Positions 17,625 through 24,883 of a DNA stretch of 64,000 nt are shown here, one piece after another. Position 1 is the stretch's first letter; every line of letters begins with the position of its first letter. The notes under the pieces are model-generated. The model was not told where the DNA came from, did not search any database, and worked only from the letters and a program-made list of their open reading frames with translations. Source of the stretch: Cetobacterium somerae (GTDB lineage Bacteria; Fusobacteriota; Fusobacteriia; Fusobacteriales; Fusobacteriaceae); NCBI RefSeq assembly GCF_022430525.1, contig NZ_CP092520.1, positions 1-64,000 on the forward strand, given 5' to 3'. The position numbers and the translations under genes were made by a program.

Positions 17625-17990
17625 TTACTGAAGTAGGCCTCTGATTTCTGCTCCTTTTTTGTAATATAACTCTATATAACCAAGTGCAAACATAATTTCA
17701 CTTTGACTATAATTATGGTTAGAGTTACCTTTTACGTGAGCGATTATATTTTGGGCTTTTTGATGAATTTCTTCAGACATAGTAGGGTTATAAGTTGTAT
17801 TATTAGTTACAGTTAAACCAGAGCCAAGAATTGATGTAATAAAAGGAACTCCAGTAACTAAATCAACTAAATCCTTACAATGAAATTCTCTTTTTCCAAG
17901 TTGAGAGCTATAGCTTTGTAAAAATGCATTGATTTCTTCAATAGACATATTTTCTAATTTTTGTGTAACGTTTGAATAAGTTTGTTTCAT
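17625..17990 (-). CDS. Orphan 121-residue protein of unknown function
   Basis: I do not recognise this protein. It has an N-terminal charged helical part, one moderately hydrophobic glycine-rich stretch (VTGVPFITSILGSGLTV, about residues 45-61) and a C-terminal region with HNYSQSEIMFALGYIELYYKKG. It has its own ribosome binding site AGGAG, which abuts a perfect hairpin (18003-18019), and its own terminator, so it is a single-gene unit. A candidate small RNA is encoded divergently just upstream and could pair with its leader. Confidence 0.6.
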   Translation of the reverse strand: MKQTYSNVTQKLENMSIEEINAFLQSYSSQLGKREFHCKDLVDLVTGVPFITSILGSGLTVTNNTTYNPTMSEEIHQKAQNIIAHVKGNSNHNYSQSEIMFALGYIELYYKKGAEIRGLLQ

Positions 17991-18002
17991 ATGATTTTCT
18001 CC

Positions 18003-18019
18003 TTTGGCATCTTGCCAAA
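18003..18019 (-). promoter_or_regulatory. Hairpin abutting the ribosome binding site of the 121-aa gene
   Basis: The arms TTTGGCA (18003-18009) and TGCCAAA (18013-18019) form a perfect 7-bp stem with a 3-base loop. On the minus-strand mRNA the stem ends in GCCAAA directly before GGAG, so folding could limit ribosome access. GCCAAA is complementary to the repeated TTTGGC loops of the neighbouring RNA candidate. Confidence 0.5.
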
Positions 18020-18068
18020 AATAAGAGAATATGATATTATAAAGTTATCAATAAATTATAATATATAT

Positions 18069-18229
18069 TCAAGAAGACAAAATGTATAAATTTGGCGATT
18101 TATACAACCAATAAATATAAATGAAATTTGGCGATTTTATTTATATTTGACCAATCTATGTAAACAGCATTTTGCTGGAATTTCTCTAAATTTTTTTAGA
18201 GAGCGCAGAGCTTATGAGAGCTCTTTTTT
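18069..18229 (+). ncRNA. Candidate small RNA with two identical UUGGCG hairpin loops
   Basis: A plus-strand stretch with no gene contains five consecutive hairpins. The first (18083-18106) has the 9-bp stem TGTATAAAT/ATTTATACA and loop TTGGCG. The second (18113-18148) has a 15-bp stem of different sequence and the same loop TTGGCG. They are followed by CAGCA/TGCTG (18165-18177), TCTCTAAA/TTTAGAGA (18183-18202), and AGAGCT/AGCTCT with a T6 run (18207-18229), which is a plus-strand terminator. The second stem contains a G-T pair that is a wobble only in plus-strand RNA. A TATAAT at 18057-18062 is a possible -10 box with a weak -35. The 5' end is an estimate. Confidence 0.55.
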
Positions 18230-18757
18230 ATTTTTCTGAGAAATAGATTTTTGAATTTTAGCGACTTCTTTTGATACATTGAACTTTTGCGTTATTTGAT
18301 TGATAGTTAAGTCATTAATTTTATTACTAGGTGCCAAGAACTCGGCAGCAAAAACATTTGCTTGCCATTCAGGGTCTTCATAAATTTTAATATCATCTTC
18401 ACTTCTGCATAGACTAACATTTTTTTTATGTAAAAAAAAGTGCCCCAATTCATGAGCAATTGTAAAACGATCTCTAGAAATACCGTTTAGAGCACCTAGA
18501 TAAACAGATTCTCTAATTCTAATTGTTCCAGTATCAGTATTAGTTTCTGCATATACATTTGGTAGATCTTTATCTTCTAAAATTTCATAATTAAATTCAT
18601 CATCTAATATAGAGTCTATAGATAAAATTTCTAAAAATTTTGTAATATCAATTATATCATTATCTTCAAAGTTCCAAATATCTCTTATTTTTTCAGTTAA
18701 ATTTCTAATCCATTTTCTAGATAATGGAGTTGTTTTAGTTTTAGCTATATTAATCAA
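18212..18757 (-). CDS. ImmA/IrrE family metallopeptidase
   Basis: A 181-residue protein with the zinc protease motif HELGH in FTIAHELGHFFLH (about residues 101-113) and the later acidic/Asn segment EDPEWQANVFAAEFLAP (about residues 127-143), which supplies the third ligand. This is the ImmA/IrrE (DUF955) fold that cleaves or inactivates a partner XRE repressor during induction. Its start lies 17 bases after the stop of the XRE gene upstream, and the two form the usual pair. The 3' end overlaps the plus-strand terminator of the RNA candidate. Confidence 0.85.
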   Translation of the reverse strand: MINIAKTKTTPLSRKWIRNLTEKIRDIWNFEDNDIIDITKFLEILSIDSILDDEFNYEILEDKDLPNVYAETNTDTGTIRIRESVYLGALNGISRDRFTIAHELGHFFLHKKNVSLCRSEDDIKIYEDPEWQANVFAAEFLAPSNKINDLTINQITQKFNVSKEVAKIQKSISQKNKKELS

Positions 18758-18773
18758 TCCTCCCGTGTGTAAA

Positions 18774-19121
18774 TTACTTTAATAAATCTTTAATTTTTTT
18801 TATATCTTCATCAGACAATTCTTTAATTTTTCGAGCACATAACAATCCTAACTCTCTTTGCTTATTAGATAATCCGTCTAAATTGATCTTAGCCTCTTTT
18901 AACGATAAATCAATAGCTTCATTTAATTCATTTATATCCTCCCCACTTAATGAATATAAATTAATTATTTTATCAGAAAAATTATCAGGGATATCCCTTT
19001 TACCATTTTCAATAGCCGATAGATAAGAAATTGAAATACCAAGTTTTGAAGACATATCTGCAATAATTTCATTATTTTTTAATCTTAAGATTCTTAAAAA
19101 TTTTCCAAATTTAGTTACCAT
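18774..19121 (-). CDS. XRE-family repressor paired with ImmA
   Basis: A 115-residue regulator with an N-terminal helix-turn-helix (LGISISYLSAIENGKR, about residues 25-40) and a short helical C-terminal part. It is transcribed with the ImmA-like protease in the classical inducible repressor/antirepressor arrangement of prophages and integrative elements. A well-formed promoter and a long perfect dyad are just upstream, consistent with autoregulation. The divergent side holds no intact early genes, only debris. Confidence 0.85.
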   Translation of the reverse strand: MVTKFGKFLRILRLKNNEIIADMSSKLGISISYLSAIENGKRDIPDNFSDKIINLYSLSGEDINELNEAIDLSLKEAKINLDGLSNKQRELGLLCARKIKELSDEDIKKIKDLLK

Positions 19122-19149
19122 TTCACTTCGACCTCCCTCATTTTACTAT

Positions 19150-19204
19150 ATTGTACATATTTTTTTTAATTTTGTCAAATTTTTTTACAAAAATTGTAAA
19201 AAAA
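19150..19204 (-). promoter_or_regulatory. xre-immA promoter with a 25-bp dyad operator
   Basis: The minus-strand promoter TTGACA (19178-19173), 17-base spacer, TACAAT (19155-19150) directs xre-immA. Upstream of it TTTTTTTACAA (19180-19190) and TTGTAAAAAAA (19194-19204) form 11-bp perfect arms around AAA, a likely repressor operator. A plus-strand TATAAT (19214-19219) beside the dyad suggests a divergent promoter under the same control, though its -35 is poor. Confidence 0.6.
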
Positions 19205-19260
19205 TAAATTTTGTATAATCAAGTATATAATTAATTAATAAAATAAATTGGACAAATGTA

Positions 19261-19552
19261 TTTTTTGGTAATAGCATATACTATATAAAAACTTGTAAGT
19301 ATATCAAATGAGGGAATGTTTTCAGGAGGTGATGGAAATACCTATCTAGGAAATAGATTTTATTGCATGTAGGACCTTGACATACAGTAACAGGAAATAT
19401 TGAAGTAGTAACGATACCAACAAAAACTGTTCCATTGCCAATAAAATTCTAATTAATTTGGGATGTGTAATAAAAGCAGAAAAAATTAAAGAATTAGAAA
19501 AGCAAACAATTGAAAAGATGAGAAGAGTATAGATAAATATTAGAAGCATTTT
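19261..19552 (+). pseudogene. Decayed coding fragment(s) downstream of the divergent promoter
   Basis: The region has coding-like pieces in shifting plus-strand frames: NKILINLGCVIKAEKIKELE and onward to a TAG at about 19530, and GNIEVVTIPTKTVPLPIKF ending at a stop near 19451. Another piece follows CAGGAGGTG. No intact frame links them. This looks like remnants of one or more small genes once read from the promoter next to the XRE operator. Identity unknown. Confidence 0.35.
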
Positions 19553-19733
19553 GAAAATTAATCTAGGTGTTTTTATTATTAAATAATAGAATGAAAAATT
19601 TTATGAAAAATTCTCTCTTTTTTTAATTGAGTTCAATTGTGAAATATCCCTCTGTATCGCATAGGTTACACGTAGGTTACAAAATGATTTGTTAAATGTT
19701 GAAAACGCTTGTATTTACTAGAGGTATTGAGAT
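19553..19733. other. Gene-free stretch in the accessory segment
   Basis: No gene is visible. The sequence has a direct repeat of GTAGGTTAC/GTTACA-type words near 19660-19680 and a cre-like TGAAAACGCTT at about 19699. It belongs to the 1.1-kb interval 19122-20263, which holds only short frames and remnants. Confidence 0.35.
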
Positions 19734-19778
19734 TTAATTATGACCGTCCATATCGTAGTGGCATATTAATTTTTTCAT
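19734..19778 (-). CDS. Possible 14-residue peptide with a strong ribosome binding site
   Basis: The minus strand reads AAAAGGAGG, then ATG 9 bases later, encoding MKKLICHYDMDGHN and a stop. The ribosome binding site is as good as those of real genes nearby, but the frame is very short. It may be a truncated gene start left by rearrangement or a leader peptide. I cannot tell which. Confidence 0.3.
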   Translation of the reverse strand: MKKLICHYDMDGHN

Positions 19779-19828
19779 ATTTCCTCCTTTTGATTTTATT
19801 GTGTTTTTATAAATTTAAAATTTTTGGT

Positions 19829-19863
19829 AAAAAAAATAGAGTATCATAAACATAATACCCTCT
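19829..19863 (-). terminator. Terminator following the 30-aa peptide gene
   Basis: On the minus strand AGAGGGTATTAT pairs with ATGATACTCT, with a two-base G bulge and a short loop, and is followed by eight T. It lies about 55 bases downstream of the small gene stop. Confidence 0.55.
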
Positions 19864-19917
19864 TTAATAAAATTTATCAATTAGATTTTTTATTTAATTT
19901 AATTACTATTAAGTGTG

Positions 19918-20010
19918 TTAAAAATTTTTTAAATGAAGAAAAAAGCCAAGAATTAAGGTTAAAATTCCTATAAATACTCCAATTAAATCATCAAAATCAA
20001 TTTTTTTCAT
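19918..20010 (-). CDS. Small 30-residue membrane peptide, type I toxin-like in form
   Basis: On the minus strand GGGAGAG precedes an ATG by 7 bases. The frame encodes a 30-residue peptide: the charged start MKKIDFDDL, a hydrophobic helix IGVFIGILTLILGFFL (residues 9-24) and the basic end HLKNF. A terminator follows. The layout (acidic/basic start, one membrane span, basic tail, independent transcription unit in an accessory region) resembles small hydrophobic type I toxins such as Fst/Ldr or phage-borne membrane peptides. No antisense RNA is proved, and no family match can be claimed. Confidence 0.5.
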   Translation of the reverse strand: MKKIDFDDLIGVFIGILTLILGFFLHLKNF

Positions 20011-20207
20011 TTTAGAACTCTCCCGATAAATTTATTAAAATTATTATTAAAAAATTTACAATATATATTTTAATATTCACTACTCCTAATTAAAGCATTT
20101 TAGAGCTGATATTGTTATTCTATTATAGAGGAGATAACCTTATTTGGATTAATTTATACACTAAAACTTTAAATACAAACATATAAGATAAAAGAATATA
20201 CACAAAA

Positions 20208-20270
20208 GTAAAAAATAATAAGAACCTCTAGTGAGATAGAGGTTCTTATTTTAGGATATTAAATTATTTG
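20208..20270 (-). terminator. Terminator of the multicopper oxidase gene, copy B of the 60-bp repeat
   Basis: The arms AATAAGAACCTCTA (20217-20230) and TAGAGGTTCTTATT (20237-20250) flank the loop GTGAGA, with a T-run on the minus strand. It begins 14 bases beyond the oxidase stop. Blocks of 22, 14 and 12 identical bases are shared with 16108-16166. Confidence 0.85.
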
Positions 20271-21694
20271 TTAATTTGAAATTGTCCCATCATTCCGTCC
20301 TCTTCGTGCTCTAAGATGTGACAATGATAAACAGTTATTCCATCAGTTGTATATGTTATTAATATTTTTACACTGTCTCCAGCATTTAAATTTACAGTAT
20401 CTTTCCATCCTTGTTCATTTAAAGGAGGTGTTTTTCCGTTTCTTTCAATCACTCTAAATTGAGCTCCATGAACATGGAAAGGATGAGGCATATCCATCAT
20501 TTTTGAACCATTTTTTATCTCCCAAATCTCTTGAGTACCTTTTTGTACCTCAAAATTAAGCTTCTCCATATTATAAGGAGTGTTATTTATGGTGTTGCCT
20601 TTAGAGGTTGTTTTTAAAGAAAATGTTCTTGTTTTTAAGCTATTTAAATTTTTTGTAATTTCTGGAACTTCCACTAAGGTTTTAGGAATTGAAGTTAAAC
20701 CAGTTTTTTTATTTTTTCTAAGTTCTAAAGCTTGTTTTCCATTGATATAAAGATATGATTTGTTATTTAATTCGTTTGAATCAATTAAAATTTCGCCTCT
20801 TTCTCCTGGAGCTAAAGTTAATTTTTTCATAGAGATAGGACTACTTAATAATCCACCATCACTTGCAATTTGATAAAACTCCTTACCATCTAAATCTATA
20901 TCATAGTTAGTAGCATTACTTCCATTTACAACTCTCAATCTAGTTAAACCATTTAGAATATCAATATATGGAGATATTATTCCATTTATCATTAAAGAAC
21001 CACCACTTTTTCCATGAATTTTTTCCATATGTGTAGTTGAGTAAGTAAGTTGGCCATCTACAGTAAGTTTTTTATCTTGTATAACAATTGGAAAATCGTC
21101 AACGCCATAAGTTTTTGGAATATTTAAATTCTCTGATATGTCATCTTCCAGATAGATAAGCCCAGCGAGTCCTTTATAAACTTGTGAAGCAGTTTTATGC
21201 ATAGGATGTGGATGGAACCATAGTGTAGCTGCTGGTTGATTTAAAATAAACTCAACACTCTTTTGTGTATTTGGTTGAATATCAGCATTATGAACTCCAT
21301 CAACGTCTTGAGACAGAATTCCACCGTGCCAATGAACAGTTGTTTCTTCAGATAAACTATTTTTTATATTTACTTTTGTTTTTTCACCCTTTTTTAAAGA
21401 TAATACAGGGCCTAGAATAGGACCATTATATCCATAAGTTTCAGTAAATTTTCCATCAATAAACTCCCACTTACCTTTTGTTACATTTAAATCAAAATTT
21501 CTTACACCGTCTTTAACTTCTCCTTTTAGAAGAGGAGGTATAAGCAGTGGTTTTTGAAACTCTATAGTAAGAGATGTTTGGTTAAAAGTTGTATTATGAT
21601 TATGTCCAGAAGAGTGACTTGTACTTCCAAGTACTTGATTGGACGTAGCTGCTAAACTTCCAAGAACAATAATACCAATTAAAATTTTATTCAT
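20264..21694 (-). CDS. Exported multicopper oxidase (CueO/laccase type)
   Basis: A 476-residue periplasmic copper oxidase that would oxidise a reduced substrate (cuprous ion, phenol or similar) and reduce O2 to water. A signal peptide (residues 1-23) precedes a His-rich mature start. All four copper motifs are present: HWHG (121-124), HPHPMH (161-166), HPFHVHG (about 400-406), and HCHILEHEEDGMM (457-469) with the type 1 ligands Cys458, His463 and Met468. Length is normal for a three-cupredoxin enzyme. It is a single gene with its own terminator. In a largely anaerobic lineage it suggests copper tolerance or oxygen scavenging. Note the long gene-free gap on its downstream side. Confidence 0.88.
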   Translation of the reverse strand: MNKILIGIIVLGSLAATSNQVLGSTSHSSGHNHNTTFNQTSLTIEFQKPLLIPPLLKGEVKDGVRNFDLNVTKGKWEFIDGKFTETYGYNGPILGPVLSLKKGEKTKVNIKNSLSEETTVHWHGGILSQDVDGVHNADIQPNTQKSVEFILNQPAATLWFHPHPMHKTASQVYKGLAGLIYLEDDISENLNIPKTYGVDDFPIVIQDKKLTVDGQLTYSTTHMEKIHGKSGGSLMINGIISPYIDILNGLTRLRVVNGSNATNYDIDLDGKEFYQIASDGGLLSSPISMKKLTLAPGERGEILIDSNELNNKSYLYINGKQALELRKNKKTGLTSIPKTLVEVPEITKNLNSLKTRTFSLKTTSKGNTINNTPYNMEKLNFEVQKGTQEIWEIKNGSKMMDMPHPFHVHGAQFRVIERNGKTPPLNEQGWKDTVNLNAGDSVKILITYTTDGITVYHCHILEHEEDGMMGQFQINK

Positions 21695-22082
21695 TAATTT
21701 TCCTCCAAATTATACTTTTTTTATATATTATTATATTAAAGGAGTTTTGTTACCAAATTATGTCAAAAAAGTGAATATATTAAAATTTTCTACTAAACTC
21801 TTAAAAGTGAAATTACATATATTTATACTTAAAATAAGGACTATACATGGAATAATAGTGTAAAATAAGTACTAAAAATAAAAATCACATTTTTAAAAAC
21901 AAAAGTCTATAAAAATGACTTTCTAATTTTAAGTTTAAGAGGTATCTTTAAAAATTACCTAATTAGTATATAGGTTGTTAAAAAATGTAATGTGAAGTGA
22001 TATAATAGGTAATAAAGCCCTTGAAAATATTGTATTACAAAAGGTTTTATATTATTAAAATAGTTAGAAAAAGAGGTGGATT
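21695..22082. other. Divergent intergenic region between the oxidase and a small membrane protein
   Basis: It holds the promoter of the oxidase (minus) and that of the next gene (plus; TATAAT at 22001-22006). The minus-strand TATAAT-like boxes near 21730-21740 lie upstream of the oxidase ribosome binding site TTGGAGG. No gene or copper-box operator is recognisable in it. Confidence 0.4.
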
Positions 22083-22313
22083 ATGAGGATTTTTATATCA
22101 ATTTTGGTAAATATATTAATAGTTTTATATCTTTTGAAAACTTCAGGAGCAGGATATAATTTATTAGAGTTAATAAATGGAATAATTTTTACTTTTAGTT
22201 TTGGATTTGGAGTTCCAGTAATTATAAGTGGTATTTTAGCGGTTCTAATTTTATTAACTCCAGGAATTGTAGTATACTTTTTATGGAACTATTTAAAGAA
22301 AATTTCTAAATAA
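22083..22313 (+). CDS. Small two-helix membrane protein of unknown function
   Basis: A 76-residue protein with two hydrophobic segments (residues 3-20 and 30-68, the latter probably a hairpin) and a basic C-terminus. A good ribosome binding site, AAAGAGGTGG, precedes the ATG. I do not recognise the family. It lies between the oxidase and the ribonucleotide reductase operon and appears to be an independent gene. Confidence 0.6.
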   Translation: MRIFISILVNILIVLYLLKTSGAGYNLLELINGIIFTFSFGFGVPVIISGILAVLILLTPGIVVYFLWNYLKKISK

Positions 22314-22343
22314 AAACTACACTATTTTTATATAAAAAAATCA

Positions 22344-22418
22344 TTGAAAAAATCTGTAAATTATGTAATAATACTAGATATAGTGAAAATAAAAGTAGAA
22401 CTACACAAGATATTGTGT
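22344..22418 (+). promoter_or_regulatory. nrd promoter with two NrdR boxes
   Basis: TTGAAA (22344-22349) and TAATAAT (22366-22372) form a promoter with a 16-17-base spacer. ATACTAGATATAGTGA (22371-22386) and ACACAAGATATTGTGT (22403-22418) match the NrdR consensus. Their centres lie 32 bases apart, about three helical turns, as is typical of paired NrdR boxes. The first overlaps the end of the -10 box. Confidence 0.8.
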
Positions 22419-22432
22419 TTGGGAGGCGTAGG

Positions 22433-22636
22433 ATGATAAAGGTATTTGGAAAAGAAGATTGTAGCAAATGTGAGACTTTAAAGAAAATTTTAGATGATAA
22501 AGGTCTTGAATATGAGTATACTCAGGATTTAAAAACGCTTATGATCGTAGCAAGTAAGGCTAGAATTATGAGTGCACCTGTTGTTGAAAAAGATGGAAAA
22601 TACTATTCTATGGAAAGCTTCTTAGAGGTTTTATAA
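22433..22636 (+). CDS. nrdH: NrdH-like redoxin / glutaredoxin for ribonucleotide reductase
   Basis: A 67-residue thioredoxin-fold electron donor with the active site CSKC in GKEDCSKCETL (residues 6-16) and the cis-Pro strand SAPVVEKDGKY (residues 46-56). It regenerates the dithiol of the reductase large subunit. The ATG at 22433 is chosen over the GTG at 22415, because the ribosome binding site GGGAGG lies between them. The stop TAA is directly followed by the ATG of nrdA, so the genes are coupled. Confidence 0.8.
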   Translation: MIKVFGKEDCSKCETLKKILDDKGLEYEYTQDLKTLMIVASKARIMSAPVVEKDGKYYSMESFLEVL

Positions 22637-24883
22637 ATGAGACAGGTTATAAATAGAGCTGGAATAAGAGAAAATTTAGATATAACAAAAATAAGAGAGA
22701 AACTTTTAAGAGCTTGTGATAACTTAGAAGTTAATATGGTTGAGTTAGAAAGTCATATAGAATCAATATATGCAGAGAATATAACAACAAAAAAAATTCA
22801 AGAATCTTTAATAAACCAAGCTGTTTCTATGACAAGTTTTGAAGAGAGTGACTGGACATATGTTGCAGGAAGACTTTTAATGATGGAAACAGAAAGAGAG
22901 GTTTTTCATAAAAGAGGTTTCTCTTATGGTGAGTTTTATAAAAGTATAAAAACTTTAGTAGAGATTGGAATTTATGATAATAGACTTTTAGATTATACTG
23001 TAGAAGAGATTGAAGAGTTAGAGGCAACTATGGATATCTCTAGAGATATGATGTATGACTATGCAGGAGCAAATATGTTTGTAAATAGATATTTGCTAAA
23101 GTATGATGGTAAAATTTATGAGTTACCTCAAGAGGTATTTATGTGTATAGCTATGCTTTTAGCTATAAATGAAGAAGATAAAGTTTCTGTGGCAAAAAGA
23201 TTTTACGAAGCATTATCACTAAAAAAAATATCTCTAGCTACTCCAATTTTAGCTAATTTAAGAGTACCAAATGGAAATCTATCATCATGCTTCATAACAG
23301 CTATGGATGATAATATAGAATCTATTTTCTACAACGTGGATACAGTTGCAAAAATTAGTAAAAATGGTGGAGGAGTAGGATTAAATATTTCTAGAATAAG
23401 AGCAAAGAACTCTATGGTAAATGGATATTATAATGCTAGTGGAGGAGTTGTTCCTTGGATAAAAATTGTAAATGACACAGCAGTAGCTGTAAATCAACAG
23501 GGAAGAAGAGCTGGAGCGGTAACAGTAGCTTTAGATTCATGGCATCTAGATATTGAAACATTCTTAGAACTTCAAACAGAAAATGGAGATCAAAGAGGAA
23601 AGGCATATGATATCTATCCTCAAGTTGTTCTTTCAGATCTTTTTATGAAAAGAGTAGAAGAGGACTTACCGTGGACTTTAGTTGATCCATATGAAATCAG
23701 AAAAAAATATGGTGTTGAACTATGTGAAGTTTATGGAGAGAAATTTGAAGAGTTATATTTAACTATAGAAAAGGATGAAAACTTACAATTAAGAAAAGTT
23801 ATAAAGGCTAGAGAGTTATTTAAAGAGATTATGAAAGTTCAAATAGAAACTGGAATGCCTTATATTTTCTTTAAGGATAGAGCAAACCTAATGAACCACA
23901 ATAGCCATGTGGGAATGATAGGAAATGGAAATCTATGTATGGAGAGTTTCTCTAATTTCTCACCAAGTGTAAATTTTAAAGAGGAAACTGTTGGAGAGAA
24001 TGGAGTTAGAAAGACTAAATTAGGTGAGGTTCATACTTGTAACTTAGTTTCTATGAACTTAGCGGAGTTAGAAAGAGATGAATTAGAAAATATTGTAGAT
24101 ATATCTGTTAGAATTCTTGATAACACGATTGATTTAACAAGAACTCCTATAAAAGAATCAGATAAACATAATTTAGCCTATAGAACAATTGGTGTTGGAG
24201 CTATGGGACTTGCAGATTATTTAGCAAGAGAGTTTATGATATATGATGAATCATTAGAAGAGATAGATGAGCTATTCCAAGAGATAGCTATGTATAGTAT
24301 AAAATCTTCAGCTCTTTTAGCAAAAGAGAGAGGAACGTATCCAATGTTTAAAGGTTCTTTATGGGATCAAGGAATATTTTTCCAAAAAAATAAAGATTGG
24401 TATATGGAAAATTCAAAGTTTGGAAAAGAGTGGGAAGAGGTATTCAATTTAGTTAAGATGTATGGATTAAGAAATGGTGAGTTAACAGCAGTTGCACCAA
24501 ATACATCAACATCTTTACTTATGGGATCGACAGCATCTGTAAACCCTACGTTCTCTAGATTCTATATAGAAAAGAATCAAAAGGGAGCTGTTCCAAGAGT
24601 TGTTAAACATCTTAAAGATAGAGCTTGGTTCTATCCAGAGTTTAAAAATGTAAATCCTCAAACATATGTAAAAATAATGAGTAGAATAGGAAAATGGATA
24701 ACTCAAGGAGTTTCTATGGAGCTTATCTTTGATTTAAATAAAGATATTAAAGCTAAAGATATATATGATACTTTCATGACAGCATGGAAAGAGGGATGTA
24801 AATCAGTTTATTATATAAGAACAATTCAAAGAAATACAAATATAATAAATGAAAAAGAGGAGTGTGAAAGCTGCAGTGGATAG
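22637..24883 (+). CDS. nrdA: Class I ribonucleotide reductase, large subunit (NrdA)
   Basis: A 748-residue catalytic subunit that reduces ribonucleoside diphosphates to deoxyribonucleotides. An N-terminal ATP cone (residues 1-90) implies overall allosteric control by ATP/dATP. Then come SSCFITAM (first redox Cys), NLCMESF (radical Cys with nearby Glu and the preceding Asn), VHTCNLVS (second redox Cys), and the YY pair of the radical-transfer path in SVYYIRTIQ. The flexible C-terminal CESCSG shuttles electrons from NrdH. Length is normal. It follows nrdH without a gap and overlaps nrdB. Confidence 0.92.
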   Translation: MRQVINRAGIRENLDITKIREKLLRACDNLEVNMVELESHIESIYAENITTKKIQESLINQAVSMTSFEESDWTYVAGRLLMMETEREVFHKRGFSYGEFYKSIKTLVEIGIYDNRLLDYTVEEIEELEATMDISRDMMYDYAGANMFVNRYLLKYDGKIYELPQEVFMCIAMLLAINEEDKVSVAKRFYEALSLKKISLATPILANLRVPNGNLSSCFITAMDDNIESIFYNVDTVAKISKNGGGVGLNISRIRAKNSMVNGYYNASGGVVPWIKIVNDTAVAVNQQGRRAGAVTVALDSWHLDIETFLELQTENGDQRGKAYDIYPQVVLSDLFMKRVEEDLPWTLVDPYEIRKKYGVELCEVYGEKFEELYLTIEKDENLQLRKVIKARELFKEIMKVQIETGMPYIFFKDRANLMNHNSHVGMIGNGNLCMESFSNFSPSVNFKEETVGENGVRKTKLGEVHTCNLVSMNLAELERDELENIVDISVRILDNTIDLTRTPIKESDKHNLAYRTIGVGAMGLADYLAREFMIYDESLEEIDELFQEIAMYSIKSSALLAKERGTYPMFKGSLWDQGIFFQKNKDWYMENSKFGKEWEEVFNLVKMYGLRNGELTAVAPNTSTSLLMGSTASVNPTFSRFYIEKNQKGAVPRVVKHLKDRAWFYPEFKNVNPQTYVKIMSRIGKWITQGVSMELIFDLNKDIKAKDIYDTFMTAWKEGCKSVYYIRTIQRNTNIINEKEECESCSG

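Noticed and set aside
18083-18148. Type III toxin-antitoxin RNA repeat or CRISPR
   Set aside because: Only two unequal hairpins are present, there is no ToxN-like gene next to them and there are no repeat-spacer units.
19346-19549. 67-residue minus-strand frame in the gene-free region
   Set aside because: It is a Leu/Ile-rich mirror of plus-strand coding debris, without a ribosome binding site.
20010-20263. Prophage integrase or clear attachment core at the right repeat
   Set aside because: No recombinase gene or overlap sequence is visible. The repeats are reported only as candidate borders.
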